Below, piece after piece: positions 17,991 through 26,887 of a stretch of DNA of 64,000 nucleotides. The DNA is taken from positions 1-64,000 of the forward strand of contig NZ_ATVR01000009.1 in NCBI RefSeq assembly GCF_000420825.1, in the 5' to 3' direction. The stretch comes from Butyrivibrio sp. AE2015. GTDB lineage: Bacteria; Bacillota; Clostridia; Lachnospirales; Lachnospiraceae. Position 1 is the stretch's first letter. The number at the start of each line of letters is the position of its first letter. The translations under genes and the position numbers were made by a program. The notes beneath the pieces were generated by a model. That model was not told the origin of the DNA and did no database searches. It saw only the letters and a list, made by a program, of their open reading frames with translations.

Positions 17991-19322
17991 TTGAAAAAAG
18001 CTAGCAAGCAGCTAATGGCTTTTAGTGTTGTAGCTGCGATAACCTTTTCAAGTTTGAGTATAGATGCTTATGCATCTTCCAACAAGGTGACAAGTGTTCT
18101 GCCACAGGCAGGAATAACATATGCTCTTGGTAATAATCAGGTATCCCTTTCAAATCTTCAGCAGTCTGCAAGTGAGGAAACTTCTGATGCAGAGTCCAAA
18201 GAGGAATCTTCAGTAGAGTCTGTAAGCAGCACAGCTGAAAAGGATATTGAAGCTTCTTCAGCTGTAACTAATGAGACACCTAGTGCTTCTACAATTACTG
18301 ATAATATTCTTAAGGATATTCAGAACGCCACAGGCGCAGTTATCAGTAATAAGGAAGGCAGTGAAGGAGAGGAATCCGAAGAGGTTTCTGAGGAAGAGAG
18401 TTTTAAGTCCCTTGTTATTGCTAAAGTCAATGATTATGTCAATGTTCGTGATCTTCCAAGTGAGGAAGATGGCGAGATAATCGGTAAGCTGTACGATAAG
18501 TCAGTTGGTTATTTTATCGAAGAGGAGAATGGCTGGTATAAGATCAAGTCAGGATCCGTAGAAGGATATGTAAAGGCTGAATACTGTGTTACAGGTGATG
18601 ATGCAGTAGAGCTTGCCAAGGAAGTAGGAACCAGAATCGCAACAGTTACTACTACAACTCTTAAAGTAAGAAGCGGCCCAGGACTTGACCAGGAAGTACT
18701 TGGTCTTGTGCCTATCGAGGACGAACTTGTTGTAGAGGAAGAACTTGACGGTTGGGTTAAGGTTAGTATCGAGGAAGGTGATGGTTATGTATCACTTGAC
18801 TACGTAACACTTTCAACCGAGTTCGTAGAGGCTGAGTCCAAGGCAGAAGAGGAAGCTCGTCTTGCCAAGGAGAAGGCAGCAAGAGAAGCAGCTAATGCAG
18901 CAGCTAAGACAGGTACATCCAAGTCATCAGGTTCATCAAGCTACAATGCAGCAAGCTCATATACAACTGCTACAAGTTCAATCGGATCTGCAGTTGCTCA
19001 GTTTGCTCAGCAGTTCGTTGGTAATCCTTATGTATATGGTGGCACATCTCTTACAAACGGTGCTGACTGCTCAGGCTTTGTAATGAGTGTATATGCTAAC
19101 TTTGGTGTAAGTCTTCCACATTCTTCCGGTGCCGATAGAAGTGTTGGTTCAGCGGTTGATGGACTTGCCAATGCACAGCCTGGTGATATTATCTGTTATT
19201 CAGGTCATGTAGCTATTTATATTGGTGGTGGACAGATTGTACACGCTTCAACAGCTAAGACCGGTATCAAGATTTCAAGCGCAGATTACCGTACAGTACT
19301 TGCTGTAAGAAGAATCTTCTAA
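17991..19322 (+). CDS. Secreted cell-wall hydrolase: two SH3b domains plus NlpC/P60
   Basis: 443 residues. A signal peptide (1-29, AYASS end) is followed by a Ser/Glu-rich spacer, two bacterial SH3 domains (about 135-195 and 210-270: KVNDYVNVRDLPSEEDGEIIG and TTLKVRSGPGLDQEVLGLV), a Lys/Ala helix, a Ser-rich linker and an NlpC/P60 peptidase (about 330-443). The catalytic triad is Cys in GADCSGFV, His in SGHVAIYIG and His in IVHAST. It cuts D-Glu-diaminopimelate bonds in peptidoglycan and likely acts in cell separation. Start is TTG at 17991: GGAGG is 6 bases upstream and the signal peptide begins exactly there. Confidence 0.95.
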   Translation: MKKASKQLMAFSVVAAITFSSLSIDAYASSNKVTSVLPQAGITYALGNNQVSLSNLQQSASEETSDAESKEESSVESVSSTAEKDIEASSAVTNETPSASTITDNILKDIQNATGAVISNKEGSEGEESEEVSEEESFKSLVIAKVNDYVNVRDLPSEEDGEIIGKLYDKSVGYFIEEENGWYKIKSGSVEGYVKAEYCVTGDDAVELAKEVGTRIATVTTTTLKVRSGPGLDQEVLGLVPIEDELVVEEELDGWVKVSIEEGDGYVSLDYVTLSTEFVEAESKAEEEARLAKEKAAREAANAAAKTGTSKSSGSSSYNAASSYTTATSSIGSAVAQFAQQFVGNPYVYGGTSLTNGADCSGFVMSVYANFGVSLPHSSGADRSVGSAVDGLANAQPGDIICYSGHVAIYIGGGQIVHASTAKTGIKISSADYRTVLAVRRIF

Positions 19323-19344
19323 GGATGAGAAATGCATAAATATA

Positions 19345-19393
19345 AAGAAGTGACAATATGAGCTTGCTCATATATTGTCACTTCTTTTTATTT
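19345..19393 (+). terminator. Terminator after NlpC/P60 gene
   Basis: AGAAGTGACAATATGAGC pairs with GCTCATATATTGTCACTTCT, then TTTT. A long, near-perfect stem. Confidence 0.92.
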
Positions 19394-19452
19394 ATATATG
19401 GCGAATGAAATGGAACGAGACTTGCCACAAATTTCAAAATATTGTACAATAA

Positions 19453-19467
19453 ATAAAACGATTAACC
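19453..19467 (+). promoter_or_regulatory. LacI-type operator half-match upstream of the regulator
   Basis: ATAAAACGATTAACC shares the right half CGATTAAC with the perfect palindrome at 20682-20695. Probably autoregulation. Confidence 0.45.
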
Positions 19468-19513
19468 CCTCATAAATTGAGGAAATAGCATTAAAATATA
19501 TACGGAGGTTAAT

Positions 19514-20545
19514 ATGATAACCTTAAAAGATATCGCAAAAGAGTGTGGCGTATCAACAGCCACTGTATCCAATATACTAAATGGCAAAAATAAAGTAAGT
19601 GAAGAGACCAGGAACAGAGTCCTGAAGGTGGTTAACGACAGGGGCTATAAGCTCAACTATGTAGCCCAGGGACTTAGGAAACAAAAGACCCAGACTATTG
19701 GCGTAATAGCAGAGGATATAGCCCAGTTCACAACTCCTGAGATTATAGAGGGTATCATGGAAGTATGCGAGGAGAGAGGCTACAGGACAATAGTTCAGAA
19801 CCTCCGTCTCTATGCCAGATGGCAGGACCTGTGGTTTGACAACGACAAGATGTATTATTCTGTCATGAACCCTGCAGTGCAGGAAATGGCTTCCATCAGA
19901 GTTGACGGAATAGTATATGTTGCAGGTCATGCCCGTAAGATACATCGCTTCCCTAATGACAATCAGATACCTTCAGTTCTTGCATATGCCTATTCCCAGG
20001 AAGAGGAAGTTCCATCTGTAGTAATAGATGATGAAGAGGCAGCAAGGGTAGCTGTTGACTATCTTATCAAAAGAGGACATACCAAGATCGGCGTTATGGC
20101 GGGTGAACAGGAAAACATCCACACCAAGCTCAGAATCCTTGGCTATCAGAAAGCTCTTTATGACGCAGGTATTTTGTACAATCCTGAACTTGTGACATAT
20201 GCAGGTTGGGGGAAGGAGCTTAGCTATAATGCAGCAGAAGCTCTTTTGCAAAAAGATATCACTGCAATATTCAGTATGAGTGACAGAAATGCCGGTGGAA
20301 TTTATAAATACCTCTTTGAACATGGTAAACAGGCAGGCAGAGACATTTCTATAATAGGATTCGACGATGAGATGATCTCGGATTTCATGACTCCCGGACT
20401 TACCACTATGAGGATCGATCTTCTTGGAATCGGCAAAAAAGCCATAGAGATGCTCTTTGACAAGATGGAAGGCAAGGAAGTATCAAGAGAGATCAAGATG
20501 CCTTGTCGCTTGATTGAAAGGGCTTCAGTAAGCAGTATTTTATAA
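19514..20545 (+). CDS. LacI-family transcriptional regulator
   Basis: 343 residues. The N-terminal helix-turn-helix (TLKDIAKECGVSTATVSNILNGKNKVSEETRNRVL, then the hinge YVAQGLRK) precedes a sugar-binding periplasmic-protein-like domain (TIGVIAEDIAQF ... GIIGFDD near 285, TTMRIDLLGIGKKAIEML). It most likely controls the adjacent ABC importer and GH51 gene and binds an oligosaccharide such as an arabinan product. Operators of the form GTTAATCGATTAAC occur before this gene and before the importer. GGAGG precedes the ATG. Confidence 0.93.
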   Translation: MITLKDIAKECGVSTATVSNILNGKNKVSEETRNRVLKVVNDRGYKLNYVAQGLRKQKTQTIGVIAEDIAQFTTPEIIEGIMEVCEERGYRTIVQNLRLYARWQDLWFDNDKMYYSVMNPAVQEMASIRVDGIVYVAGHARKIHRFPNDNQIPSVLAYAYSQEEEVPSVVIDDEEAARVAVDYLIKRGHTKIGVMAGEQENIHTKLRILGYQKALYDAGILYNPELVTYAGWGKELSYNAAEALLQKDITAIFSMSDRNAGGIYKYLFEHGKQAGRDISIIGFDDEMISDFMTPGLTTMRIDLLGIGKKAIEMLFDKMEGKEVSREIKMPCRLIERASVSSIL

Positions 20546-20546
20546 T

Positions 20547-20562
20547 GGTTAAACGATTAAGC
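20547..20562 (+). promoter_or_regulatory. Second LacI-type operator
   Basis: GGTTAAACGATTAAGC, centred on CG, sits 2 bases after the regulator stop codon. It matches the 20682-20695 palindrome in most positions. Confidence 0.5.
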
Positions 20563-20640
20563 ATTGTGCATAAAGCACAATATCAAAAGAGATAAATCGT
20601 ACTTTATTAACAAAATACACATTAAAATACAGAAAATATG

Positions 20641-20695
20641 TTGACAACTCAGATTGAGTTGTCTTATATTTTAATCAGCAAGTTAATCGATTAAC
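20641..20695 (+). promoter_or_regulatory. Importer promoter with perfect LacI-type operator
   Basis: TTGACA (20641-20646), 17-base spacer, TTATAT (20664-20669). GTTAATCGATTAAC (20682-20695) is a perfect 14-base palindrome at about +6 to +19, ideal for repression. A second inverted repeat, GACAACTCA (20643-20651) and TGAGTTGTC (20655-20663), lies between and over the -35 box. Confidence 0.8.
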
Positions 20696-20739
20696 AAAAA
20701 ACAGAATAGTGAATATCAGTTGCACATATGGAGGATGCT

Positions 20740-22398
20740 ATGAAAAAGAAAATTGCTTCTTTATTACTAAGCGCAACAACTGCAGCTATGATCTTCAGCG
20801 GATGTGGAAGCGCGGCAACACAGACACCTGCTCAGAGTGATACTCAGACTACAAAGCAGGAAGCTACTGAGCAGTCAAATGCAGAGCAGAAAGATGACGA
20901 GGGAAGCAGCGAGGCTGCGTCAGATAAGGCTGCTCAGGCTATAGCAGACAGAAAAGCCAAGGCTGAGAAGGATGGCAAGTACGAGAAGGTTGTCATTGCA
21001 TTTTTTGACTGGACAGGAAGACCTGCGGGTCTTGATAGGATCAACGAAGCATTGTCTGCTTATACAGAAGAGACCCTTGGTCTTGATGTAGAGCTTATGA
21101 TCATAGACTCAGCTGCATATGGAGAAGATATGAAGCTTATGCTTTCATCAGGTGAGCAGGTAGATCTTTTCTCAACATGTATCCTGGGATATAACCCATC
21201 AATAAATAATGGATATGTTCTCGACCTTGAAGAAGATGGAATGTTTGATGATTACTGCAGCGGAATAAAGGAAAAGATAAGAGCTGATTACCTTGATGCC
21301 TGCAGAGTTGGCGGCGTATTATACGGAACACCTCCAATTAAGGACTATGCTATTGAGACAGCTGCTGTATGTGTAGGTCAGGAATATCTTGATGCTATCG
21401 GATACGATGTTACTGCACTGCCAACAGGTGAGCTTGGATATCCAAAGGCTACATGGGATGATATCAATGATATTTTCACACAGCTCCATGCTCAGTTCCC
21501 TGACAAGTATGTAATGGCTATTCAGGATAATGAACTTACACAGGGAAGCTCAGTTGATAACATTGCAGGTGACTATTTCGGAACACTCCTTGATCCTCAG
21601 AACTCACTCAAGATTGAAGATGTATATGCATCTGATACATTCAAGGAATGGGCGCAGAGAGCTTATGACTGGAACCAGGCAGGATTCATTTCACAGGATG
21701 CTCTCACAGATACAACAGGTGCTTCTGCAAAGGTTAAATCAGGAGCTTACATGGCTATGATGGCTTGCAGTAAGCCTGGTTACAAGACTCAGATCTCAGG
21801 TGAGTGCGGAAGAGATATGGTTGTATTTGATGTTGGTGAGAGCTTTATGAGTTCTTCATCAGTATCATCATTCCCATGGTGTGTTAACCAGAACACAGAA
21901 GATCCTGTAGCAACACTTCAGGTTCTTAATGCTCTTTATACAGATTCAACAATTGAAACTCTTATGTGTTGGGGACAGGAAGGAAAAGAGTTTAAGGTTA
22001 ATTCTGACGGAACAATCACTTACGCAGATGGCGTAGATGCCAATAATTCTGAGTACTATCCAAACGTTCTCTGGCTTATGCCAAACCCATATGTAACATA
22101 TGTATGGGAAGGTGATCCGCTTGATCTTGGACAGCAGATCGCAGATTTCAATGACAATTGCACATGTAAGTCAAAGGCTCTTGGCTTTACATGGGATAAC
22201 ACAGATTATGCATCTGAGTACACAGCTCTTAAGAATGCATATGACGAATTTGGACCTAAGGTGGTCTATGGCTTTGTTGAACCGGAAGCAGGAATTGCAG
22301 AACTTGAGCAGGCTCTTAAGGCAGCAGGACTTGACGACTATATGGCTGGAAAACAGGCAGCTCTTGATGCTTGGGCAGCTGAGAACGGAATTAACTAA
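20740..22398 (+). CDS. Extracellular sugar-binding lipoprotein of an ABC importer
   Basis: 552 residues. A lipoprotein signal (IFSGC, Cys near 23) is followed by an acidic, Gln/Thr-rich linker and a family 1 solute-binding domain with LplA-type length. It captures oligosaccharides outside the cell and hands them to the two permeases encoded downstream. ATG at 20740 chosen because GGAGG lies 4 bases before it; an earlier ATG at 20728 lacks one. No ATPase gene is nearby; a shared MsmX-type ATPase elsewhere is usual for this class (established knowledge). Confidence 0.92.
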   Translation: MKKKIASLLLSATTAAMIFSGCGSAATQTPAQSDTQTTKQEATEQSNAEQKDDEGSSEAASDKAAQAIADRKAKAEKDGKYEKVVIAFFDWTGRPAGLDRINEALSAYTEETLGLDVELMIIDSAAYGEDMKLMLSSGEQVDLFSTCILGYNPSINNGYVLDLEEDGMFDDYCSGIKEKIRADYLDACRVGGVLYGTPPIKDYAIETAAVCVGQEYLDAIGYDVTALPTGELGYPKATWDDINDIFTQLHAQFPDKYVMAIQDNELTQGSSVDNIAGDYFGTLLDPQNSLKIEDVYASDTFKEWAQRAYDWNQAGFISQDALTDTTGASAKVKSGAYMAMMACSKPGYKTQISGECGRDMVVFDVGESFMSSSSVSSFPWCVNQNTEDPVATLQVLNALYTDSTIETLMCWGQEGKEFKVNSDGTITYADGVDANNSEYYPNVLWLMPNPYVTYVWEGDPLDLGQQIADFNDNCTCKSKALGFTWDNTDYASEYTALKNAYDEFGPKVVYGFVEPEAGIAELEQALKAAGLDDYMAGKQAALDAWAAENGIN

Positions 22399-22401
22399 GA
22401 T

Positions 22402-22450
22402 CTTTTAAAGAGCTCCGGCTATCGGGGAAGGATAGCCGGGGCTTTTATAG
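22402..22450 (+). terminator. Attenuator-like hairpin between binding protein and permeases
   Basis: GAGCTCCGGCTATC (22410-22423) pairs with GATAGCCGGGGCT (22430-22442), followed by TTTTATAG. Position and strength suggest partial termination, giving more binding protein than permease. Confidence 0.7.
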
Positions 22451-22470
22451 CATTTGGGAGCGAAAAACGT

Positions 22471-23385
22471 ATGAAAAATAAAAGGAAAAACTTTAAGAGG
22501 TATATTCCTCTTTATATCATGGCTTTTCCGGGATTGCTGTATCTTTTTATAAACAATTATCTGCCATTGCCCGGACTTATTCTTGCTTTCAAAAAGTTTA
22601 ATGCCAAGAAAGGAATATATGGTTCTCCCTTTGTTGGCTTTAAGAATTTCAAATATCTTTTTGCCACAAAGGATGCCTTTGTAATTACGAGAAATACTAT
22701 TCTTTATAATCTGGTGTTTATTATCGTTAATACCATTATGGCAATCTTTGTAGCGATTCTTCTGGCAGAGATGACTTCCAGGATAAAAAAGGCTTATCAG
22801 TCATTTATCCTGTTGCCCTATATGATCTCCATGGTAATCGTAAGTTATCTTGTATTTGGCTTTTTATCCACGGAAAACGGATTTATCAACAATTCAATAT
22901 TAAAGCCAATGGGACTGGACCCGGTTTCCTGGTACATGGAAAAGAAATACTGGCCCTTTATCCTTGTGTTCGTAAGCGCATGGAAGGGCGTTGGATATAA
23001 CTGTGTTATCTATCTGGCGAGCATTTTGGGGATAGACAGAAGCATCTATGAATCTGCCTCAATAGACGGTGCATCCAAGTGGCAGCAGATATTCAAGATC
23101 ACTATTCCTCTTTTGAAACCGACAATTGTGATGCTTACTCTTTTGGCAATTGGAAGAATATTCTACTCGGATTTCGGGCTCTTTTATCAGGTGCCTCAGA
23201 ATCAGGGAGCACTGTTTAGCGTGACAAATACAATTGATACCTATGTTTACAGAGGCCTTTTGGAGCTTGGCGATATGTCCATGTCCTCGGCAGCAGGTCT
23301 TTATCAGTCGCTTGTTGGATTTATTTTGGTTCTTGGTTCTAATCTGATCGTGAAAAAGATAGACCCGGATTATGCATTATTCTGA
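22471..23385 (+). CDS. ABC sugar permease, LplB/YtcP type
   Basis: 304 residues with six membrane helices. The cytoplasmic EAA loop ESASIDGASKWQQIFKITIPLLKP (about 190-213) contacts the ATPase. The N-terminus (YIPLYIMAFPGLLYLFINNYLPL) is typical of LplB-type permeases for complex oligosaccharides. GGGAG lies 11 bases upstream. Confidence 0.93.
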   Translation: MKNKRKNFKRYIPLYIMAFPGLLYLFINNYLPLPGLILAFKKFNAKKGIYGSPFVGFKNFKYLFATKDAFVITRNTILYNLVFIIVNTIMAIFVAILLAEMTSRIKKAYQSFILLPYMISMVIVSYLVFGFLSTENGFINNSILKPMGLDPVSWYMEKKYWPFILVFVSAWKGVGYNCVIYLASILGIDRSIYESASIDGASKWQQIFKITIPLLKPTIVMLTLLAIGRIFYSDFGLFYQVPQNQGALFSVTNTIDTYVYRGLLELGDMSMSSAAGLYQSLVGFILVLGSNLIVKKIDPDYALF

Positions 23386-23406
23386 GCATTAAAGGGGTGA
23401 GTGACA

Positions 23407-24303
23407 ATGAGAACAAGAGAAGAGAGAAACTTTCAAATATTTGCGCATGTTGTGATGATCATATTATCGCTCCTTGCTGTGGTTCCGTTTGTGCTGCTGG
23501 TTATTTCTTCGTTTACTGACAACGATGTACTTATTGCTAACGGATATTCTTTTACTCCGGCAAAATGGAGCACCTATGCGTATGAATATATTTTTAAAAC
23601 AGGAAATTCAGTAGTTCATGCCTATGGAATATCGATAGTGCTTACCTTGGTGGGAACAGCGCTGGCTCTTTCCATCACAACGCTTTTGGCCTACGCTCTT
23701 TCGAAACCTGATTTGCCATTTAGAAGTGTCCTTTTGTTTCTGGTATTCTTTACACTTTTGTTTAATGGCGGACTGGTTCCAACTTATATCGTGTATTCAA
23801 ATATGCTGAACATTAAAAATACTTTTTGGGCACTGTTGGTTCCGGGACTTTTAATGAATGGCTTTAACGTAATGCTGATGAAATCATATTTCTGCAGCAG
23901 TATACCGACTGAGATCCTGGATGCAGCTTACATTGACGGCGCTTCTGAATACAGGACATTTTCGAGTGTGGTATTGCCTTTGTCAAAACCAATAGTGGCT
24001 ACAATAGGTCTTTTTGCAGGAATCGCTTACTGGAATGACTGGATGAACGGATACATCTATCTTACAAAGAGGACGGACCTGTATTCTGTTCAGAATCTTC
24101 TTAACAGAATGATGCAGAACATCCAGTATCTGTCACAGAACAGCGCAAGAGTGCAGGATGCGGGAGTTGGCCTTGCGTCCATCCCATCAGTTTCGGTCCG
24201 CATGGCCATGGCCACAGTTGGCGTATTGCCTATACTTGTATCTTACCCGTTTATTCAGGGGAATTTTGTGAAAGGTATAACTCTTGGTGGAGTTAAGGGT
24301 TAA
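23407..24303 (+). CDS. ABC sugar permease, LplC/YtcP type
   Basis: 298 residues, six helices, EAA loop DAAYIDGASEYRTFSSVVLPLSKP (about 178-201). It forms the channel with the product of the preceding gene. I take the ATG at 23407 because AGGGGTG lies 8 bases before it; a GTG at 23401 is too close. The gene follows the first permease after 21 bases. Confidence 0.93.
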   Translation: MRTREERNFQIFAHVVMIILSLLAVVPFVLLVISSFTDNDVLIANGYSFTPAKWSTYAYEYIFKTGNSVVHAYGISIVLTLVGTALALSITTLLAYALSKPDLPFRSVLLFLVFFTLLFNGGLVPTYIVYSNMLNIKNTFWALLVPGLLMNGFNVMLMKSYFCSSIPTEILDAAYIDGASEYRTFSSVVLPLSKPIVATIGLFAGIAYWNDWMNGYIYLTKRTDLYSVQNLLNRMMQNIQYLSQNSARVQDAGVGLASIPSVSVRMAMATVGVLPILVSYPFIQGNFVKGITLGGVKG

Positions 24304-24313
24304 AAGGGGAACG

Positions 24314-25822
24314 ATGAAATTACATATTAACGAGAACAGAAAATTAAGTCATATTGAGCCTGAGGTTTACGGGCATTTCAGCGAGCATCTTGGAAGATGC
24401 ATATATGGAGGCCTCTATGTCGGTGAGAATTCTCAGATAAAGAACGAGAACGGCATGAGAAAGGACGTTGTGGATGCACTAAAAGAGATAAAGGTGCCGG
24501 TGCTCAGGTGGCCTGGAGGAAACTTTGCTGATGAGTACCACTGGATGGATGGTATCGGCCCAAAAGAAAAAAGAAAGAAAATGATCAACACTCATTGGGG
24601 CGGAGTAATTGAGGATAACAGCTTTGGCACACATGAGTACTTTGAACTTTGCAAACAGCTTGGGTGCAAAACTTACGTAAATGGCAACGTTGGAAGCGGA
24701 ACAGTAAGAGAAATGAGCGAATGGGTGGAGTACATGACGTTTGACGGCGTTTCACCTATGGCAGAGCTCAGAAAAGAAAATGGCCATGAAAAACCATGGA
24801 CTGTGGATTACTTTGGCGTTGGCAATGAAAACTGGGGATGCGGGGGTAATATGACCGCAGACTATTATGGCAATAAGTATAGGAATTATCAGACCTATGT
24901 GCGTTGCTACAATGGAAACAAACCCATAAAGAAGATCTGCTGCGGCCCAAATGCCGATGACTATAAGTGGACAAGTGAAGTTATGGAAGTGTGCTTCAGA
25001 CACCCTGCGCCAACGGCTGCCCATGGCTTTATGGATGGGCTTTCTGTTCACTACTATGTTGTTGTCAACAACTGGGAGCACAAGGGAAGTGCAAAAGAGT
25101 TCTCGAAAGAAGAATATTACAGGGCCATGAGAAAGGCTGTGTACATGGATGAAATCATTACAAGAAATGACCATATCATGTCTGAGTACGATCATGAAAA
25201 GAAAATTGCGATGCTGGTAGACGAATGGGGATGCTGGCACGATGTGGAAGAAGGAACAAATCCGGGATTTTTGTATCAGCAGAATTCCATGCGCGATGCA
25301 CAGGTGGCAGGTGCTACCCTTAACATATTTAATAAGCATTCAGACAGAGTAAAGATGGGATGTCTTGCCCAGATAGTAAATGTACTTCAATCGGTAATCC
25401 TTACAGAGGATGACAAGATGGTTCTTACACCGACCTATCATGTATTTCATATGTTCCGCCATCATCAGGATGCAGATCTTCTGGATAGCTATATTGAGGG
25501 AGCAGAGAAGGTAGGAGAAGGTGAGGATATCGTTGAAAATGTAAATGAATCTGTTTCTGTGGACAAAGATGGAATTGTGACAGTCACTTTGAACAATATC
25601 GATGTGGAAAAAGAAAACATTGTGGATATCGATTTTAGAACTTCTTCGATAGGTGAAGTTACAGGAACAATTCTGTCCGGAAAAATGGATGACTATAATA
25701 GCTTTGATGAGCCTGAAAAAGTTTTGGAAAAGAACTTTGAAGGCTTTGGAAATAGCGGAAATAAGCTTAAAGTTGCCCTTCCTCCCTGCAGCCTTGTCTC
25801 GCTTAGGATAAAACTTTCCTAA
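24314..25822 (+). CDS. Alpha-L-arabinofuranosidase, GH51
   Basis: 502 residues. It removes arabinose from arabinan or arabinoxylan oligomers. Marks of GH51: VYGHFSEHLGRCIYGGLYVG near the start, RWPGGNFADEYHW (about 75), acid/base Glu in FGVGNENWGCGG (about 172) and nucleophile Glu in LVDEWGCW (about 303). No signal peptide, so it acts on imported sugars. The ATG at 24314 has AAAAGGGGA 2-10 bases upstream; the frame extends back to 24284 over the permease end without a good start. It closes the importer operon. Confidence 0.94.
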   Translation: MKLHINENRKLSHIEPEVYGHFSEHLGRCIYGGLYVGENSQIKNENGMRKDVVDALKEIKVPVLRWPGGNFADEYHWMDGIGPKEKRKKMINTHWGGVIEDNSFGTHEYFELCKQLGCKTYVNGNVGSGTVREMSEWVEYMTFDGVSPMAELRKENGHEKPWTVDYFGVGNENWGCGGNMTADYYGNKYRNYQTYVRCYNGNKPIKKICCGPNADDYKWTSEVMEVCFRHPAPTAAHGFMDGLSVHYYVVVNNWEHKGSAKEFSKEEYYRAMRKAVYMDEIITRNDHIMSEYDHEKKIAMLVDEWGCWHDVEEGTNPGFLYQQNSMRDAQVAGATLNIFNKHSDRVKMGCLAQIVNVLQSVILTEDDKMVLTPTYHVFHMFRHHQDADLLDSYIEGAEKVGEGEDIVENVNESVSVDKDGIVTVTLNNIDVEKENIVDIDFRTSSIGEVTGTILSGKMDDYNSFDEPEKVLEKNFEGFGNSGNKLKVALPPCSLVSLRIKLS

Positions 25823-25894
25823 TTTCTCCAATGTGCACATAAAGCTAAAAGTCAACAAATATTAATAAATATTTTATAGTTTGTTTATAAAAAG

Positions 25895-25964
25895 TTATCC
25901 ACAGGGTGCTTTTTAAGAATGGCTATTTTTCGACTTATACACGAACTTATCCACATTGTCCACA
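25895..25964 (+). promoter_or_regulatory. Cluster of four DnaA-box-like 9-mers
   Basis: TTATCCACA (25895-25903), TTATACACG (25935-25943), TTATCCACA (25947-25955) and TTGTCCACA (25956-25964), all on the same strand; the last two abut. Two match the consensus exactly. The flanks are very A/T-rich, and GTTTATAAAAAG occurs on both sides (25881 and 26044). The rest of the 323-base gap (25823-26145) shows only a promoter. Confidence 0.6.
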
Positions 25965-26080
25965 TAAAGGGTGTTTTGCAAGTGAATTTTACACAATAGA
26001 AAGCAACAGATATTTTTTTGTGCATTATTGCTAAAATGAAGTTGTTTATAAAAAGATTAGGATTCAAAGTGTGTTATGTG

Positions 26081-26110
26081 TTGGATAAATTGTCAGATAA
26101 ATGCTATAAT
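26081..26110 (+). promoter_or_regulatory. hpf promoter
   Basis: TTGGAT (26081-26086), 18-base spacer, TATAAT (26105-26110), 36 bases before the hpf start codon. Confidence 0.6.
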
Positions 26111-26145
26111 ATGTTATACATTTTAGTAGCAAAGGGGATGATTGC

Positions 26146-26676
26146 ATGAAATTTACAATCGTAGGAAAGAACATTGATGTTACACCAGGGCTACGTGCAG
26201 CGGTCGAGGAGAAAATAGGTAAGCTTGAAAAATATTTTACTCCTGATACTAATGCCAACGTCACACTAAACGTCGATAAGGAGCGACATAAGATTGAGGT
26301 GACCATTCCTGTAAAAGGCAAGATCATTCGTGCTGAGCAGATCAGTAACGATATGTATGTTTCAATCGATCTTGTTGAAGAGGTTATTGAAAGACAGCTT
26401 AAAAAATACAAGAGCAAGCTTGTTGATAAGCAGCAGGCAGAAGCCAGCAACTTCAAAAAAGAATACATTGAGAGTGAATACGTGGATGAGGATGAGATCA
26501 GGATCGAACGTATGAAAAAATTTGATCCAAAGCCAATGTATCCGGAAGATGCCTGTGTACAGATGGAACTTTTAGGACACAATTTCTTCGTATTTGTTAA
26601 CGCTGAAACTGATCAGGTAAGCGTAGTTTATAAGAGAAAAGGAAACACATACGGAATAATTGAACCTGAAGTATGA
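26146..26676 (+). CDS. hpf: Ribosome hibernation promoting factor, long form
   Basis: 176 residues. The N-terminal RaiA/HPF domain (about 1-100, KFTIVGKNIDVTPGLRAAVEEKIGKLEKYF) occupies the decoding site; a linker leads to the C-terminal dimerisation domain (about 118-176, MYPEDACVQMELLGHNFFVFVNAETDQVSVVYKRK). The long form joins two ribosomes into 100S dimers in slow growth. Monocistronic, with AAAGGGG 7 bases upstream. Confidence 0.96.
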   Translation: MKFTIVGKNIDVTPGLRAAVEEKIGKLEKYFTPDTNANVTLNVDKERHKIEVTIPVKGKIIRAEQISNDMYVSIDLVEEVIERQLKKYKSKLVDKQQAEASNFKKEYIESEYVDEDEIRIERMKKFDPKPMYPEDACVQMELLGHNFFVFVNAETDQVSVVYKRKGNTYGIIEPEV

Positions 26677-26731
26677 ACTTGTTAATTAAATAACAATTCG
26701 TTAATTTAATATCAATTTATTGAGATTTTAT

Positions 26732-26763
26732 AAAATAGCTCCCTGAGGGGAGCTATTTTTTAT
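26732..26763 (+). terminator. Terminator after hpf
   Basis: AAATAGCTCCCTGAGGGGAGCTATTTTTT: 9-base stem and T run. Confidence 0.93.
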
Positions 26764-26887
26764 TGCATTTGACTATATGGTGTGCTAAAATTATTCTGTT
26801 CTGATAAAAATTTATCAAGCGATTCTAAAGTCAAAACTAAATAAAATATGGACATAGACATGTCCCAAAAAACGGAGGTAATACTTT

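Noticed and set aside
25823-26145. Chromosome replication origin
   Set aside because: dnaA, dnaN, rpmH and a switch in gene direction are all missing; kept only as a DnaA-box cluster.
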